A stretch of DNA of 27,827 nucleotides from an uncultured Collinsella sp. (GTDB taxonomy: Bacteria > Actinomycetota > Coriobacteriia > Coriobacteriales > Coriobacteriaceae): the NCBI GenBank assembly GCA_958407555.1, contig CATYJC010000008.1, positions 1-27,827 of the forward strand, read 5' to 3'. The translations under genes were made by a program, and so were the position numbers. Below the pieces are notes generated by a model that was not told the DNA's origin, ran no database searches, and saw only the letters and a list, made by a program, of their open reading frames with translations. Shown here in pieces: positions 15,762-23,157 of this stretch (the stretch's first letter is position 1; each line of letters begins with the position of its first letter).

Positions 15762-16117
15762 CCGCGGCCTCATCCTACATTGCCTACGCGCGGGCGCTCA
15801 ACAGGCTGGGTTGGACGCCTGCCGAGTTTGTGGTGGCGGAGTCGTTTGCCGTGCGCCTGCGCGGCATGCTGGGACGGTCTCCGATTGCCGCCAACGGGTT
15901 GCCGCTCGTCATGGCGTTCCCACGCTGCTCTTCGGTCCACACCTGCTTTATGGCCTACCCCATCGACATTGCTTTTATCGACCGCAACGGCAGCATCCTC
16001 GCATGCTACGAAAACGTCCGTCCTTGGCGCATGCGTTCCTGTCCCGGTGCCTGGGCGGTGCTGGAACGCCCTTCAATCCTCGCTACACCTCCCGCCTTTC
16101 AACAAGTGCCGGCGTAA
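15758..16117 (+). CDS. DUF192 family protein
   Basis: A 119-residue DUF192 protein. The family pattern is visible: VAESFAVRLRGMLGR, a central FPRCSSVHTCFMAYPIDIAFIDRNGSIL (Ser-Val-His-Thr-x-Phe-Met followed by the Asp-Ile-x-Phe strand), and VRPWRMRSCPGAWAVLERP (the conserved Ala-x-x-Val-Leu-Glu). Biochemical function of the family is unknown; members occur next to pilus and secretion loci. The usual signal peptide is absent, so it is probably cytoplasmic. GTG 15758 has GGGGGTGG just upstream and overlaps the TadE-like stop (GTGA), so it is the last member of the Tad operon. No clear terminator follows. Confidence 0.85.
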   Translation: MTAASSYIAYARALNRLGWTPAEFVVAESFAVRLRGMLGRSPIAANGLPLVMAFPRCSSVHTCFMAYPIDIAFIDRNGSILACYENVRPWRMRSCPGAWAVLERPSILATPPAFQQVPA

Positions 16118-16175
16118 GAATTGGCGACAGCGGACTTTCGTCATACGAAATTGGGTAAGATGGAGGAGAAGATGC

Positions 16176-16442
16176 ATGGATGTTGAGATCCATCCCAACG
16201 CCAAAAAACACTTGACGGAAAAGCAAGTGCTTGGTGCTTGGTTTGCGGTTACTGAGTGCATTCGCCGCGAGTCGGAGGACGAGCCGCCGAGATGGCTTGC
16301 CATTGGATGGCTTCCAGATGGTCGAAGTGTGGAACTTGTTGCAGTCGAACTAATTCGTGGATGGCTCATTATTCATGCCCTGTCTCCGGTTCAGAAAACA
16401 TTCTGGCAAGAGATCGAGCAAGCTCGGCAGAGGGGTCGATGA
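16176..16442 (+). CDS. Putative toxin, BrnT-like, of a type II toxin-antitoxin pair
   Basis: An 88-residue protein. The arrangement (short N-terminal His/Asn/Lys segment, helix, then RWLAIGWLPDGRSVELVAVE and GWLIIHALSP as two beta strands and a C-terminal helix with EIEQAR) resembles the BrnT fold of RelE-type ribonucleases, where the strand motif is RFIAIGxxDGRxxxVV. The match is by eye and the usual BrnT N-terminus is not conserved. ATG 16176 has GGAGGAG at 16162-16168. It overlaps the downstream ribbon-helix-helix gene (ATGA). Toxin-first order is normal for brnTA. Base composition is noticeably less GC-rich than the Tad genes, compatible with transfer. Confidence 0.55.
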   Translation: MDVEIHPNAKKHLTEKQVLGAWFAVTECIRRESEDEPPRWLAIGWLPDGRSVELVAVELIRGWLIIHALSPVQKTFWQEIEQARQRGR

Positions 16443-16726
16443 TGAGCAAGGCGTATACGGCTGCCAATGGTCAGGTTGTAACGGATGAAATGATTGACGC
16501 GTGGTGCGAGTCGTACGAGCATGGCGAGTTTCCGGACGGCGAGCATACCGTTGGGGGGATCGTGCACGGGCGGCCTCCGCTCTCAAGCGAAGGGACGGCA
16601 ACGCTATCGGTCAAGATTCCCCTAGGGATGAAGGAGGCGATTCGTCGTCGGGCGGCGGCTGAAGGAATGACGCCAAGTGAGTTTGCCCGTGCAGCCTTGA
16701 GCGAAAAACTTCTTGCGGTGGGTTGA
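16442..16726 (+). CDS. Putative ribbon-helix-helix antitoxin
   Basis: A 94-residue protein. The N-terminal half is acidic and would be the toxin-binding part. The C-terminal 40 residues form a ribbon-helix-helix DNA-binding domain: strand TATLSVKIP, helix GMKEAIRRRAAAEG, turn, helix TPSEFARAALSEKLL. RHH antitoxins pair with their toxin and repress their own promoter. Two adjacent ATGs (16439, 16442) exist; I chose 16442 because AGGGG lies about 6 nt upstream. Having the DNA-binding domain at the C-terminus resembles BrnA. Confidence 0.65.
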   Translation: MSKAYTAANGQVVTDEMIDAWCESYEHGEFPDGEHTVGGIVHGRPPLSSEGTATLSVKIPLGMKEAIRRRAAAEGMTPSEFARAALSEKLLAVG

Positions 16727-16801
16727 TGTCTCTAACGTGCTGTTCTATAGGGTCGGCCTTGTGGCTGGCGCTGTGCTCAAAAACTTTTTTCAAATTCTCG
16801 G

Positions 16802-16829
16802 TTGACCGGAGCGCGTCCTTGGTTATACT
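16802..16829 (+). promoter_or_regulatory. Promoter of tRNA-Phe
   Basis: TTGACC (16802-16807) and TATACT (16824-16829) are separated by 16 nt and lie about 30 nt before the tRNA. Both boxes match five of six consensus bases. Confidence 0.75.
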
Positions 16830-16861
16830 AATCAAGCCTTGAAACAAGGCACACCTCAAAT

Positions 16862-16934
<73 letters not shown>

Positions 16935-16947
16935 CCTTGAATTGACT

Positions 16948-16977
16948 AGGACCTCTGCAAAGGGGTCCTTTTCTTTT
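16948..16977 (+). terminator. Terminator of tRNA-Phe
   Basis: AGGACC (16948-16953) pairs with GGTCCT (16964-16969), followed by TTTCTTTT. Confidence 0.85.
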
Positions 16978-16989
16978 ATGTGGACCCGC

Positions 16990-17035
16990 GGAAAGCGCAT
17001 CCCATTAATGAGCGAAAGAATGGAATGCGCTTTCC
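16990..17035. repeat. Strong inverted repeat between tRNA-Phe and the GH5-like gene
   Basis: GGAAAGCGCAT (16990-17000) with ATGCGCTTTCC (17025-17035), continued by CCATT (17002-17006) with AATGG (17019-17023). This is a 16-bp stem with one internal C-A mismatch and a 12-nt loop. No T-tract follows on the + strand, so it is not a standard terminator. It may be an operator, a processed RNA hairpin or a REP-like element. Confidence 0.7.
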
Positions 17036-17123
17036 GGCGCCTGCCCTCGGCGTGTATGCGCATCTCGGTACGTCATCTTGACCCCGCTCGCCCCAGACAT
17101 TCCTCCCGCTTTTGCGCCACTTT

Positions 17124-17163
17124 ACAGACCGTTCGGTCGTCTGTCCGCACGCGCGGGTATACT
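17124..17163 (+). promoter_or_regulatory. Putative operator and promoter of the GH5-like gene
   Basis: GACCGTTCGGTC (17127-17138) is a palindrome with a 2-nt centre, nested in ACAGAC...GTCTGT (17124-17144). The form GACCGnnCGGTC is typical of TetR-family operators. TATACT (17158-17163) is a good -10 box 13 nt beyond the outer palindrome, so a bound repressor would cover the -35 region. No regulator gene is present nearby. Confidence 0.5.
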
Positions 17164-17228
17164 CAAAACGATACTTTTCCTATGCAATACGATGCAGGTT
17201 TGGCCTGCACGATCCGAAGGGGGCAGTG

Positions 17229-18290
17229 ATGGAGAGGATACTCGGCGTTAATCTCTCTGGCTGGTTTATTCCCGAGCCTTGGGTGACCCCGTCGCTATAC
17301 GCGGCGACCGGTGCATCCAACGCGGCCGAGCTGCAGGAGGCCATGGGCACCGCCGCCTATAACGAGCGCATGCGCCGTCATTACGAGACGTTTGTGAGTG
17401 AGGACGATTTTCGCCGCATGGCGCAGATCGGTCTCAATGCCGTGCGTCTGCCGGTGCCCTGGTATGCCTTTGGTTCGCAGGAGGCCGATGCGTCCTACAT
17501 CTCGGTTGTCGACTACATCGACCGTGCAATTGAGTGGGCTGCCAAGTACGACATCCGCGTGCTGCTCGATCTGGCGACGGTGCCCGGTGGCCAGGGCGAT
17601 TCCAACGATTCGCCCACTACGCCGGAGGCTGTTGCCGAGTGGCATTCGTCCACCAACGGCCGTCATGTCGCACTCGACGTGCTCGAGCGCTTGGCCGATC
17701 GCTACGGCGAGGCCGAGAGCCTGCTGGGCATTGAGCTGCTGGACACGCCGCAGATGAGCGTCCGCAAGAGCCTCTTTACCATGACGGATGGAATTCCGGC
17801 CCACTACTTGCGCAATTTCTATCGCGATGCCTACGAGCTCGTCCGTTCGTATATGCCCGAGGATAAGATCGTCGTCTTCTCGTCTTCGGGGCATCCCAGC
17901 GAGTGGAAGCATTTTATGCGCGGTGCCAAGTACAAGAACGTCTACATGGACCTTCACCTGTACCATTACCGCGACGAGTATGCGCTCGACATCACGAGCC
18001 CCCGCGGGCTGACGACGGCGATTTCGCGTAACAAGCGCGAGCTTAAAGAAGCGATCTCGACAGGGTTCCCCGTGCTGGTGGGCGAATGGTCGGGCGCGGC
18101 GATCTTTGCCAACTCGTCGGTTACGCCCGAGGGCCGCAATGCCTACGAGCGCGTGTTTATCGCCAACCAGCTGGCTTCGTTTGCGCCGGCTGCCGGTTGG
18201 TTCTTCCAAACGTGGAAGACCGAGAAGCGCATTGCGGCATGGGACGCCCGCGCGGCGCTCGGTACGCTCGAGCGCGGCATGATTGAATAG
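17229..18290 (+). CDS. GH5-family (exo-1,3-glucanase-like) protein with a degenerate active site
   Basis: A 353-residue TIM-barrel protein of the GH5 cellulase type. The N-terminus GVNLSGWFIPEPWVTPSLY matches the GVNLGGWLVLEPWITPSLF pattern of the GH5 exo-1,3-glucanase branch. NAVRLPVPWYAF, HLYHYRD and GEWSG (Glu286, the usual nucleophile) are kept. The catalytic acid/base motif Asn-Glu-Pro is replaced by Asp172-Thr173-Pro174, and the DLHGAPG segment reads DLATVPG (Ala116 instead of His). No signal peptide is visible, so it is probably cytoplasmic. ATG 17229 has AAGGGGG 5 nt upstream. It lies six bases before rsmI and may be co-transcribed with it. It may have weak or altered catalysis or be a binding pseudoenzyme. 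Confidence 0.8.
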   Translation: MERILGVNLSGWFIPEPWVTPSLYAATGASNAAELQEAMGTAAYNERMRRHYETFVSEDDFRRMAQIGLNAVRLPVPWYAFGSQEADASYISVVDYIDRAIEWAAKYDIRVLLDLATVPGGQGDSNDSPTTPEAVAEWHSSTNGRHVALDVLERLADRYGEAESLLGIELLDTPQMSVRKSLFTMTDGIPAHYLRNFYRDAYELVRSYMPEDKIVVFSSSGHPSEWKHFMRGAKYKNVYMDLHLYHYRDEYALDITSPRGLTTAISRNKRELKEAISTGFPVLVGEWSGAAIFANSSVTPEGRNAYERVFIANQLASFAPAAGWFFQTWKTEKRIAAWDARAALGTLERGMIE

Positions 18291-18296
18291 GTTGAT

Positions 18297-19175
18297 ATGA
18301 CGCAAAACAGCGCCCATACGGGCAAACTCTATGTGGTCGGCACGCCCATCGGCAACCTGGGCGACCTGTCCCCGCGCGTTGGCGAGGCGTTTGCCGCCGC
18401 CGATGCCATCTGCTGCGAAGACACGCGTGTGACGTCAAAGCTGCTGATGCACCTGGGCATTTCCAAGCCGCTTGTCCGTTGCGACGAGAATGTGATCGCC
18501 AGCCGCGCCGCCGGCCTGGTCGACCGTCTGCTGGCGGGGGAGACCCTCGCCTTTGCCTCGGACGCCGGCATGCCGAGCGTGTCCGATCCCGGCCAGGCGC
18601 TGGTTGAGGCGGCACGTGAGGCCGATGTGCCCGTCGAAGTTATTCCCGGGCCTTCTGCTTGCGTCACGGCGCTCGTTTCGTCCGGCATTCCCTGCGAGCA
18701 TTTTTTCTTCGAGGGCTTTTTGGGCCGAAAGCACGGCGACCGCGTGCGCCGTTTGCAGCGCCTTGCCGTGGTGCCCGGCGCACTCATCTTCTACGAGTCT
18801 CCACATCGCATCGTGGCTACGCTCGAGGCCGTGGCGGAGGTCTTTCCCCAGCGTGAGGTTGCCGTCTGCCGCGAACTCACCAAGCTGCACGAGGAGGTCT
18901 TGCGCGGGCCCGCTGCCCAGCTCGCCGAGGAACTGCGTGCTCGCGGCGAGGTAAAGGGCGAGATTGCGCTGGTCATCGCGCCGCCGAGCGAGGATGAGGA
19001 GGCCGGTATCGTGCCGGTTGACGCCGCGGCAGCGGATCCCGACGAGGCCCTGCGCGAGGATATCCGCGCCGCGCTCGAGGAGGGGGAGCCCGCCTCTGCG
19101 GTGGCCAAGCGCCTGTCTCAGAAGTATTCGCGCCGCAAGCGCGATGTCTATGCCATGGTGCTCGATATGCAATAG
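18297..19175 (+). CDS. rsmI: 16S rRNA (cytidine1402-2'-O)-methyltransferase
   Basis: Uses S-adenosylmethionine to methylate the 2'-O of C1402 in the ribosomal P site. The 292-residue length is normal. Family motifs: LYVVGTPIGNLGDLSPR at the N-terminus, CEDTRVTSKLL, FASDAGMPSVSDPG, VIPGPSACVTALVSSG, FFFEGFLGRK, and FYESPHRI. The C-terminal 60 residues are acidic then basic (QKYSRRKRDVYAMVLD), as in many RsmI proteins. The start has only a weak AGG upstream and a 6-nt gap from the GH5-like stop, suggesting coupling. Confidence 0.96.
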   Translation: MTQNSAHTGKLYVVGTPIGNLGDLSPRVGEAFAAADAICCEDTRVTSKLLMHLGISKPLVRCDENVIASRAAGLVDRLLAGETLAFASDAGMPSVSDPGQALVEAAREADVPVEVIPGPSACVTALVSSGIPCEHFFFEGFLGRKHGDRVRRLQRLAVVPGALIFYESPHRIVATLEAVAEVFPQREVAVCRELTKLHEEVLRGPAAQLAEELRARGEVKGEIALVIAPPSEDEEAGIVPVDAAAADPDEALREDIRAALEEGEPASAVAKRLSQKYSRRKRDVYAMVLDMQ

Positions 19176-19199
19176 ATGGAGGATATCCAGCCCTTGCGC

Positions 19200-19205
19200 T
19201 AGAAT
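19200..19205 (+). promoter_or_regulatory. Candidate -10 box of metG
   Basis: TAGAAT lies 40 nt upstream of the metG start in the gap after rsmI. A good -35 box is not visible. Confidence 0.35.
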
Positions 19206-19244
19206 CATCCCCTGTATGCAACGTTTTTCTGGAGGACAAACCCC

Positions 19245-20846
19245 ATGGATCAAAGCAAGCCTTCGTTCTTTATCACGACGCCCATCTACTACGTCAACGC
19301 CGATCCGCACCTGGGCACGGCTTATTCCACCATCATCGCCGACGTTCAGGCTCGCTATCGCCGCTCCACCGGCTATAACGTCAAGTTCCTGACCGGCATG
19401 GACGAGCACGGCGAGAAGGTCGCCGAGGCCGCAGCCAAGCATGGTATGACGCCGCAGGAGTGGACCGACAGCCAGGCTCCGCACTTCAAGGAGCTTTGGA
19501 GCAAGCTCGAGATTTCCAACGACGACTTCATCCGCACCACCGAGCCGCGCCAGCATCATGCCGTGCAGTACCTGTGGGAGCGCATGAAGGAGTCCGGTTA
19601 CCTGTATAAGGGCAGCTACGACGGCTGGTATTGCGTGCCTGACGAGACCTACTTCACCGATACGCAGGTCCAGAAGGGCGACGAGGAGTACGGCAGCGTC
19701 GGCCAGCACCTGTGCCCCGACTGCCACCGTCCGCTTGAGCGCGTGCAGGAGGAGTCCTACTTCTTTAAGCTTTCCGCCTTCCAGGACAAGCTGCTCAAGA
19801 TTTACGACGAGCACCCCGACTTTGTCGAGCCTGCGTTCCGCATGAACGAGGTGCGCAGCTTTGTCGAGGGCGGCCTTAACGACCTTTCCGTGAGCCGCAC
19901 GAGCTTTGACTGGGGCATTCAGGTCCCGTTTGACGAGGGCCACGTGACCTACGTGTGGTTCGATGCGCTGCTCAACTATATGACGGCCGTCGGCTACGGC
20001 GTCGACACCGACGAGGCGCGTGCCGAGCTGGCCTATCGTTGGCCCGCGCAGTTCCACATCGTGGGTAAGGACATCATCCGCTTCCACTGCGTCATTTGGC
20101 CCGCCATGCTCATGGCCATCGGCGAGGCCCTGCCCGAGCACGTCTTTGCCCACGGCTTCCTGACCGTGCGCAATGCCGAGACCGGCAAGGCCGAAAAGAT
20201 GTCCAAGAGCCGCGGCAACGCCATCGCTCCGCAGGACGTTATCGACATGCTGGGCGTCGAGGGCTATCGCTATTACTTCATGACCGACGTCGTCCCCGGC
20301 ACCGACGGTGCCATCAGCTTCGATCGCATGGAGCAGGTCTACAACGCCGACCTGGCCAACAGCTGGGGCAACCTTATCTCGCGTTCGCTCAACATGAGCG
20401 GCAAGTACTTTGACGGTTGCGCGCCCGCCAAGCCCGCGTCGTTCGATGCGTTCGAAAACCCGCTGGCAAAGATCGCCGATGGCCTGGTCGAGCGCTACAT
20501 GGCCAAGATGGACGTGCTCGATTACGGTGGAGCTAAGGACGAGGTCATGGAGCTCATCCATGCCGCCAACCACTACATCGAGGACTCCGAGCCCTGGGCG
20601 CTTGCCAAGGACGAGACCAAGGCTGACGAGCTGGCATTTGTGATCTACAACCTGCTCGAGGCTATCCGCATTGCCGCTCACCTGCTGATGCCGCTCATGC
20701 CCCGGACTTCTGCCGAGGCCCTGCGCCGCCTGTCGTGCGAGGACGAGGCCGCGAGCGACGACCTCAAGGGCATTTGCGCTTGGGGCTTGCTTGCCGGTGG
20801 TCAGCCCGTCGAGAAGGGCGAGCCGCTGTTCCCGCGTCTGGGCTAA
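19245..20846 (+). CDS. metG: Methionyl-tRNA synthetase
   Basis: Charges tRNA-Met. 533 residues, the short form without the C-terminal tRNA-binding EMAP domain. The class I signatures are PHLGTAY (residues 21-27, the HIGH box) and KMSKS (318-322). The knuckle region has Cys130 (YCVPDE) and a CPDC pair (157-160), so three cysteines plus Asp133 in place of the fourth; zinc binding is plausible but not certain. GGAGGA sits 8 nt before the ATG. It is followed by its own terminator. Confidence 0.97.
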   Translation: MDQSKPSFFITTPIYYVNADPHLGTAYSTIIADVQARYRRSTGYNVKFLTGMDEHGEKVAEAAAKHGMTPQEWTDSQAPHFKELWSKLEISNDDFIRTTEPRQHHAVQYLWERMKESGYLYKGSYDGWYCVPDETYFTDTQVQKGDEEYGSVGQHLCPDCHRPLERVQEESYFFKLSAFQDKLLKIYDEHPDFVEPAFRMNEVRSFVEGGLNDLSVSRTSFDWGIQVPFDEGHVTYVWFDALLNYMTAVGYGVDTDEARAELAYRWPAQFHIVGKDIIRFHCVIWPAMLMAIGEALPEHVFAHGFLTVRNAETGKAEKMSKSRGNAIAPQDVIDMLGVEGYRYYFMTDVVPGTDGAISFDRMEQVYNADLANSWGNLISRSLNMSGKYFDGCAPAKPASFDAFENPLAKIADGLVERYMAKMDVLDYGGAKDEVMELIHAANHYIEDSEPWALAKDETKADELAFVIYNLLEAIRIAAHLLMPLMPRTSAEALRRLSCEDEAASDDLKGICAWGLLAGGQPVEKGEPLFPRLG

Positions 20847-20885
20847 GCCGCCGCGCGCCATATCGGCAATTTGCTGTTTAGATGT

Positions 20886-20921
20886 AAGGGCATGGCCGCA
20901 ACGGTCCATGCCCTTTTGTTT
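20886..20921 (+). terminator. Terminator of metG
   Basis: AAGGGCATGG (20886-20895) pairs perfectly with CCATGCCCTT (20906-20915), followed by TTGTTT. Confidence 0.9.
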
Positions 20922-20953
20922 CAAGACGCCGCCACCATGCTAAGGAGGCAACT

Positions 20954-21814
20954 ATGACAACTTCGCCTTTGGCAAACCCCGCGGCAACAAGGGAGCTGCT
21001 GGAGGAGTTTGGCCTTGCGACCAAGCATCGCCTGGGCCAGAACTTCCTGATCGACAACCATGTAATTGAGCGCATTTGCGAGCTTTCCGAGCTTGCGGGC
21101 GATGAGCGCGTGCTCGAGGTCGGTCCGGGCGTTGGTACGCTCACGCTTGCGCTGCTGCAGGAGGCGGCGTGCGTCACGTCGATCGAGGCCGACCCCGAGC
21201 TCGAGCCGGTGCTCGATGCCCATGCCGCTGACTACGCCAACTTCCGCTTTATCATGGGCGACGCGCTCAGGGTGACGCCGGAGCAGATTGAGCAGGTTGC
21301 GGGCGGTGAGCCGACGGTATTTGTCGCGAACCTGCCCTATAACGTGGCGGCGACGATCATCCTGCAGTTCTTCCAGACGATGCCCGCGCTCAAGCGCGCC
21401 GTCGTCATGGTTCAAAAGGAGGTTGCCGATCGCATTGCCGCAGTGCCGGGCAATAAGACCTATGGCGGCTATACGGCAAAGCTCGGCCTGTATGCGCAGG
21501 TGACGGGTCGCTTTGAGGTGCCGCCGCGTTGCTTTATGCCGGCACCGCACGTGGACTCGGCCGTCGTGCGTATCGACCGTGTTGACGGCGTGGTGCCCGA
21601 AGGACTCAATCGCGAGTTTGTGGCCCGCGTGATTGACGCCGCATTTGCTCAGCGTCGCAAGACCATCCGCAATTCCATGAGCGCCAACGGCTTTGCCAAG
21701 GACGTGCTCGATGCCGCCTTTGAGGCTTGCGGTATCTCACCCACCACGCGCGCCGAGACGCTCGATGTTGCTGACTTTGTCCGCCTGGCCCAGGAGCTAA
21801 TCCATGACGCCTAA
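20954..21814 (+). CDS. rsmA: 16S rRNA dimethyladenosine transferase
   Basis: Dimethylates A1518 and A1519 near the 3' end of 16S rRNA (KsgA). 286 residues with LGQNFLIDN, the SAM-binding EVGPGVGTLTLAL, the catalytic NLPYNVAATI motif, and FMPAPHVDSAVV followed by QRRKTIRNSM in the C-terminal domain. AAGGAGGC lies just upstream of the ATG. It overlaps the tatD-family gene by 11 nt; the pair is probably one transcript. Confidence 0.97.
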   Translation: MTTSPLANPAATRELLEEFGLATKHRLGQNFLIDNHVIERICELSELAGDERVLEVGPGVGTLTLALLQEAACVTSIEADPELEPVLDAHAADYANFRFIMGDALRVTPEQIEQVAGGEPTVFVANLPYNVAATIILQFFQTMPALKRAVVMVQKEVADRIAAVPGNKTYGGYTAKLGLYAQVTGRFEVPPRCFMPAPHVDSAVVRIDRVDGVVPEGLNREFVARVIDAAFAQRRKTIRNSMSANGFAKDVLDAAFEACGISPTTRAETLDVADFVRLAQELIHDA

Positions 21815-22721
21815 TGCCGAACGCGTGACGTTTACCAAGAAAAAGAAGACGGTTGCCTGCCCCGTGCCCTTGGCACCGCTTGCCGACACGCATGCGCATC
21901 TGCTTTCGTTTTGGGGCAAAGAAGTGCCCGAGACGCTCGTGCGCGCGAAAGCCGCGGGCGTCGACCTGTTGGTGACGATGCTCGACCCCATCGCCGACAA
22001 GCGCAGCGTGACGGACTATAGCGACTGGCTGGTGCGCGAAATTCTACCGATGCGGGATATTCCGCAGATCAAGTATCTCGCTGGCGTTCATCCCTATGGC
22101 GCGCCGGATTATACCGACGACATTCACGCGCAGGTCGTTGCCGCGCTCGATAATCCTTTGTGCGCCGGTATCGGCGAGATCGGCCTGGACTACCACATGG
22201 ATTACGATGACGACATCGCGCCGGCGCCCCATAGCGTGCAGATTGATTGCATGGCACGTCAGCTCGAAGTTGCCGTGCGCCGCAATGTGCCGGTGGAGCT
22301 GCACCTGCGGCACGAGGACTCGGATGGGGAGCGCACTTCGCACGTTGATGCGTACAACGTGCTGCGCGAGGTAGGTGTGCCTCAGGCCGGTTGCGTGCTG
22401 CACTGCTTTGGCGAGGATCGAGCCACGATGGAGCGCTTTGTGGGTTTGGGCTGCTATATCGCCTATGGCGGCGCGGCCACCTTTAAGCGCAACGACGACG
22501 TGCGCGAGGCATTTGCGGCGACCCCGCTCGATCGCATTTTGTTCGAGACGGATTGTCCCTATATGGCGCCGGAGCCCATTCGTGGTCTTGAGTGCGAGCC
22601 GGCAATGATTTCTATCACGGCAAACACGCTGGTCAACGACCGTGTCGATCGTACCGGCGAGGATGCTGAGGCAATCGCGCGAGCAGCTTGGGAAAATGCC
22701 TGCAAACTTTTTCAAAAATAG
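21804..22721 (+). CDS. TatD-family metal-dependent hydrolase
   Basis: A 305-residue TIM-barrel metallohydrolase (TatD DNase family). Visible metal-site motifs: DTHAHL (residues 28-33), GEIGLDYH with the bridging Glu, the VELHLRHED and VLHCFGED histidines, and LFETDCPYM with the last Asp. It has a 27-residue N-terminal extension with a KKKK patch before the first motif, which typical TatD proteins lack. The ATG lies inside rsmA with a CAGGAGC site; translational coupling is likely. Members act as 3'-5' exonucleases or deaminase-like hydrolases; the substrate is not readable here. Confidence 0.92.
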   Translation: MTPNAERVTFTKKKKTVACPVPLAPLADTHAHLLSFWGKEVPETLVRAKAAGVDLLVTMLDPIADKRSVTDYSDWLVREILPMRDIPQIKYLAGVHPYGAPDYTDDIHAQVVAALDNPLCAGIGEIGLDYHMDYDDDIAPAPHSVQIDCMARQLEVAVRRNVPVELHLRHEDSDGERTSHVDAYNVLREVGVPQAGCVLHCFGEDRATMERFVGLGCYIAYGGAATFKRNDDVREAFAATPLDRILFETDCPYMAPEPIRGLECEPAMISITANTLVNDRVDRTGEDAEAIARAAWENACKLFQK

Positions 22722-22724
22722 TTC

Positions 22725-22753
22725 TTGCGTTCGCGATGGTGCTCCGTTATTCT
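22725..22753 (+). promoter_or_regulatory. Promoter of tRNA-Leu
   Basis: TTGCGT (22725-22730) and TATTCT (22748-22753) are exactly 17 nt apart and 12 nt before the tRNA. Confidence 0.65.
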
Positions 22754-22764
22754 AATTCCTGCAC

Positions 22765-22851
22765 GCGGGCGTGGCGGAATTGGCAGACGCGTACGGTTCA
22801 GGTCCGTATGGGGGCAACCCCATGAAGGTTCAAGTCCTTTCGCCCGCACCA
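22765..22851 (+). tRNA. tRNA-Leu (anticodon CAG)
   Basis: An 87-nt class II tRNA. Acceptor GCGGGCG pairs with CGCCCGC. The anticodon loop TTCAGGT gives CAG. A long variable arm (ATGGGGGCAACCCCAT) and the T loop TTCAAGT follow. The 3' CCA is encoded at 22849-22851. Its last 18 nt are repeated at 23023-23040. Confidence 0.96.
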
Positions 22852-22897
22852 TTAAATGAAAGAGCTCCCAGTAATGGGGGCTTTTTTGTTATGGGCC
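22834..22897 (+). repeat. Direct repeat, copy 1: tRNA-Leu 3' end plus terminator
   Basis: 64 nt repeated with one mismatch 189 bp downstream. It starts within the T arm of tRNA-Leu (GTCCTTTCGCCCGCACCA) and runs past the terminator to GGGCC. Confidence 0.95.
22862..22889 (+). terminator. Terminator of tRNA-Leu
   Basis: AGCTCCC pairs with GGGGGCT around AGTAAT, then TTTTTTG. An identical copy lies at 23051-23078. Confidence 0.88.
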
Positions 22898-23022
22898 CAT
22901 CGCGGGGACTTGAACCTGCGAAGGAGCGAGCGCCAAGAAAACGCGGAGCGTTTTTAGCGAGCTGGCGAGGACGCCGGCAGGCGGCCGAAGCCGGCGCGGA
23001 TCCGCGAAGCAGATACGCGGAC
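22898..23022 (+). repeat. Spacer of a tRNA-derived repeat element
   Basis: A 125-nt segment between the two direct repeats, with no convincing gene. It contains GGACTTGAACC (22906-22916), the reverse complement of the tRNA T-arm sequence GGTTCAAGTCC (22828-22838), and the hairpin AAAACGC-GGA-GCGTTTT at about 22939-22955. A second repeated pair, GCCGGC, lies near 22973 and 22991. It looks like part of a non-coding, possibly mobile or repeated element. Confidence 0.6.
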
Positions 23023-23086
23023 GTCCTTTCGCCCGCACCACTAAATGAAAGAGCTCCCAGTAATGGGGGCTTTTTTGTTATGGGCC
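23023..23086 (+). repeat. Direct repeat, copy 2: tRNA-Leu 3' end plus terminator
   Basis: Second copy of the 64-nt repeat (T to C at 23041). The tRNA portion is only the last 18 nt, so this is not a second tRNA gene. Confidence 0.95.
23051..23078 (+). terminator. Duplicated terminator hairpin
   Basis: Identical to the hairpin at 22862-22889. It follows no recognisable gene; it would stop any read-through from tRNA-Leu before the SPFH gene. Confidence 0.8.
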
Positions 23087-23157
23087 TCCTGTTGGTGTCA
23101 CGTGGCTGCTTCGTGCGGGTATCCTAATGCCAACGTGTGCCTATCAGAGGAGAGACC

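Noticed and set aside
18435..20924. 829-codon minus-strand open frame opposite rsmI and metG
   Set aside because: Spans two well-identified genes and their terminator; composition is that of a shadow frame.
22771..23127. Open frame running through tRNA-Leu and the repeat element
   Set aside because: It overlaps a tRNA and two terminators, and its peptide repeats because the DNA repeats. Not a gene.
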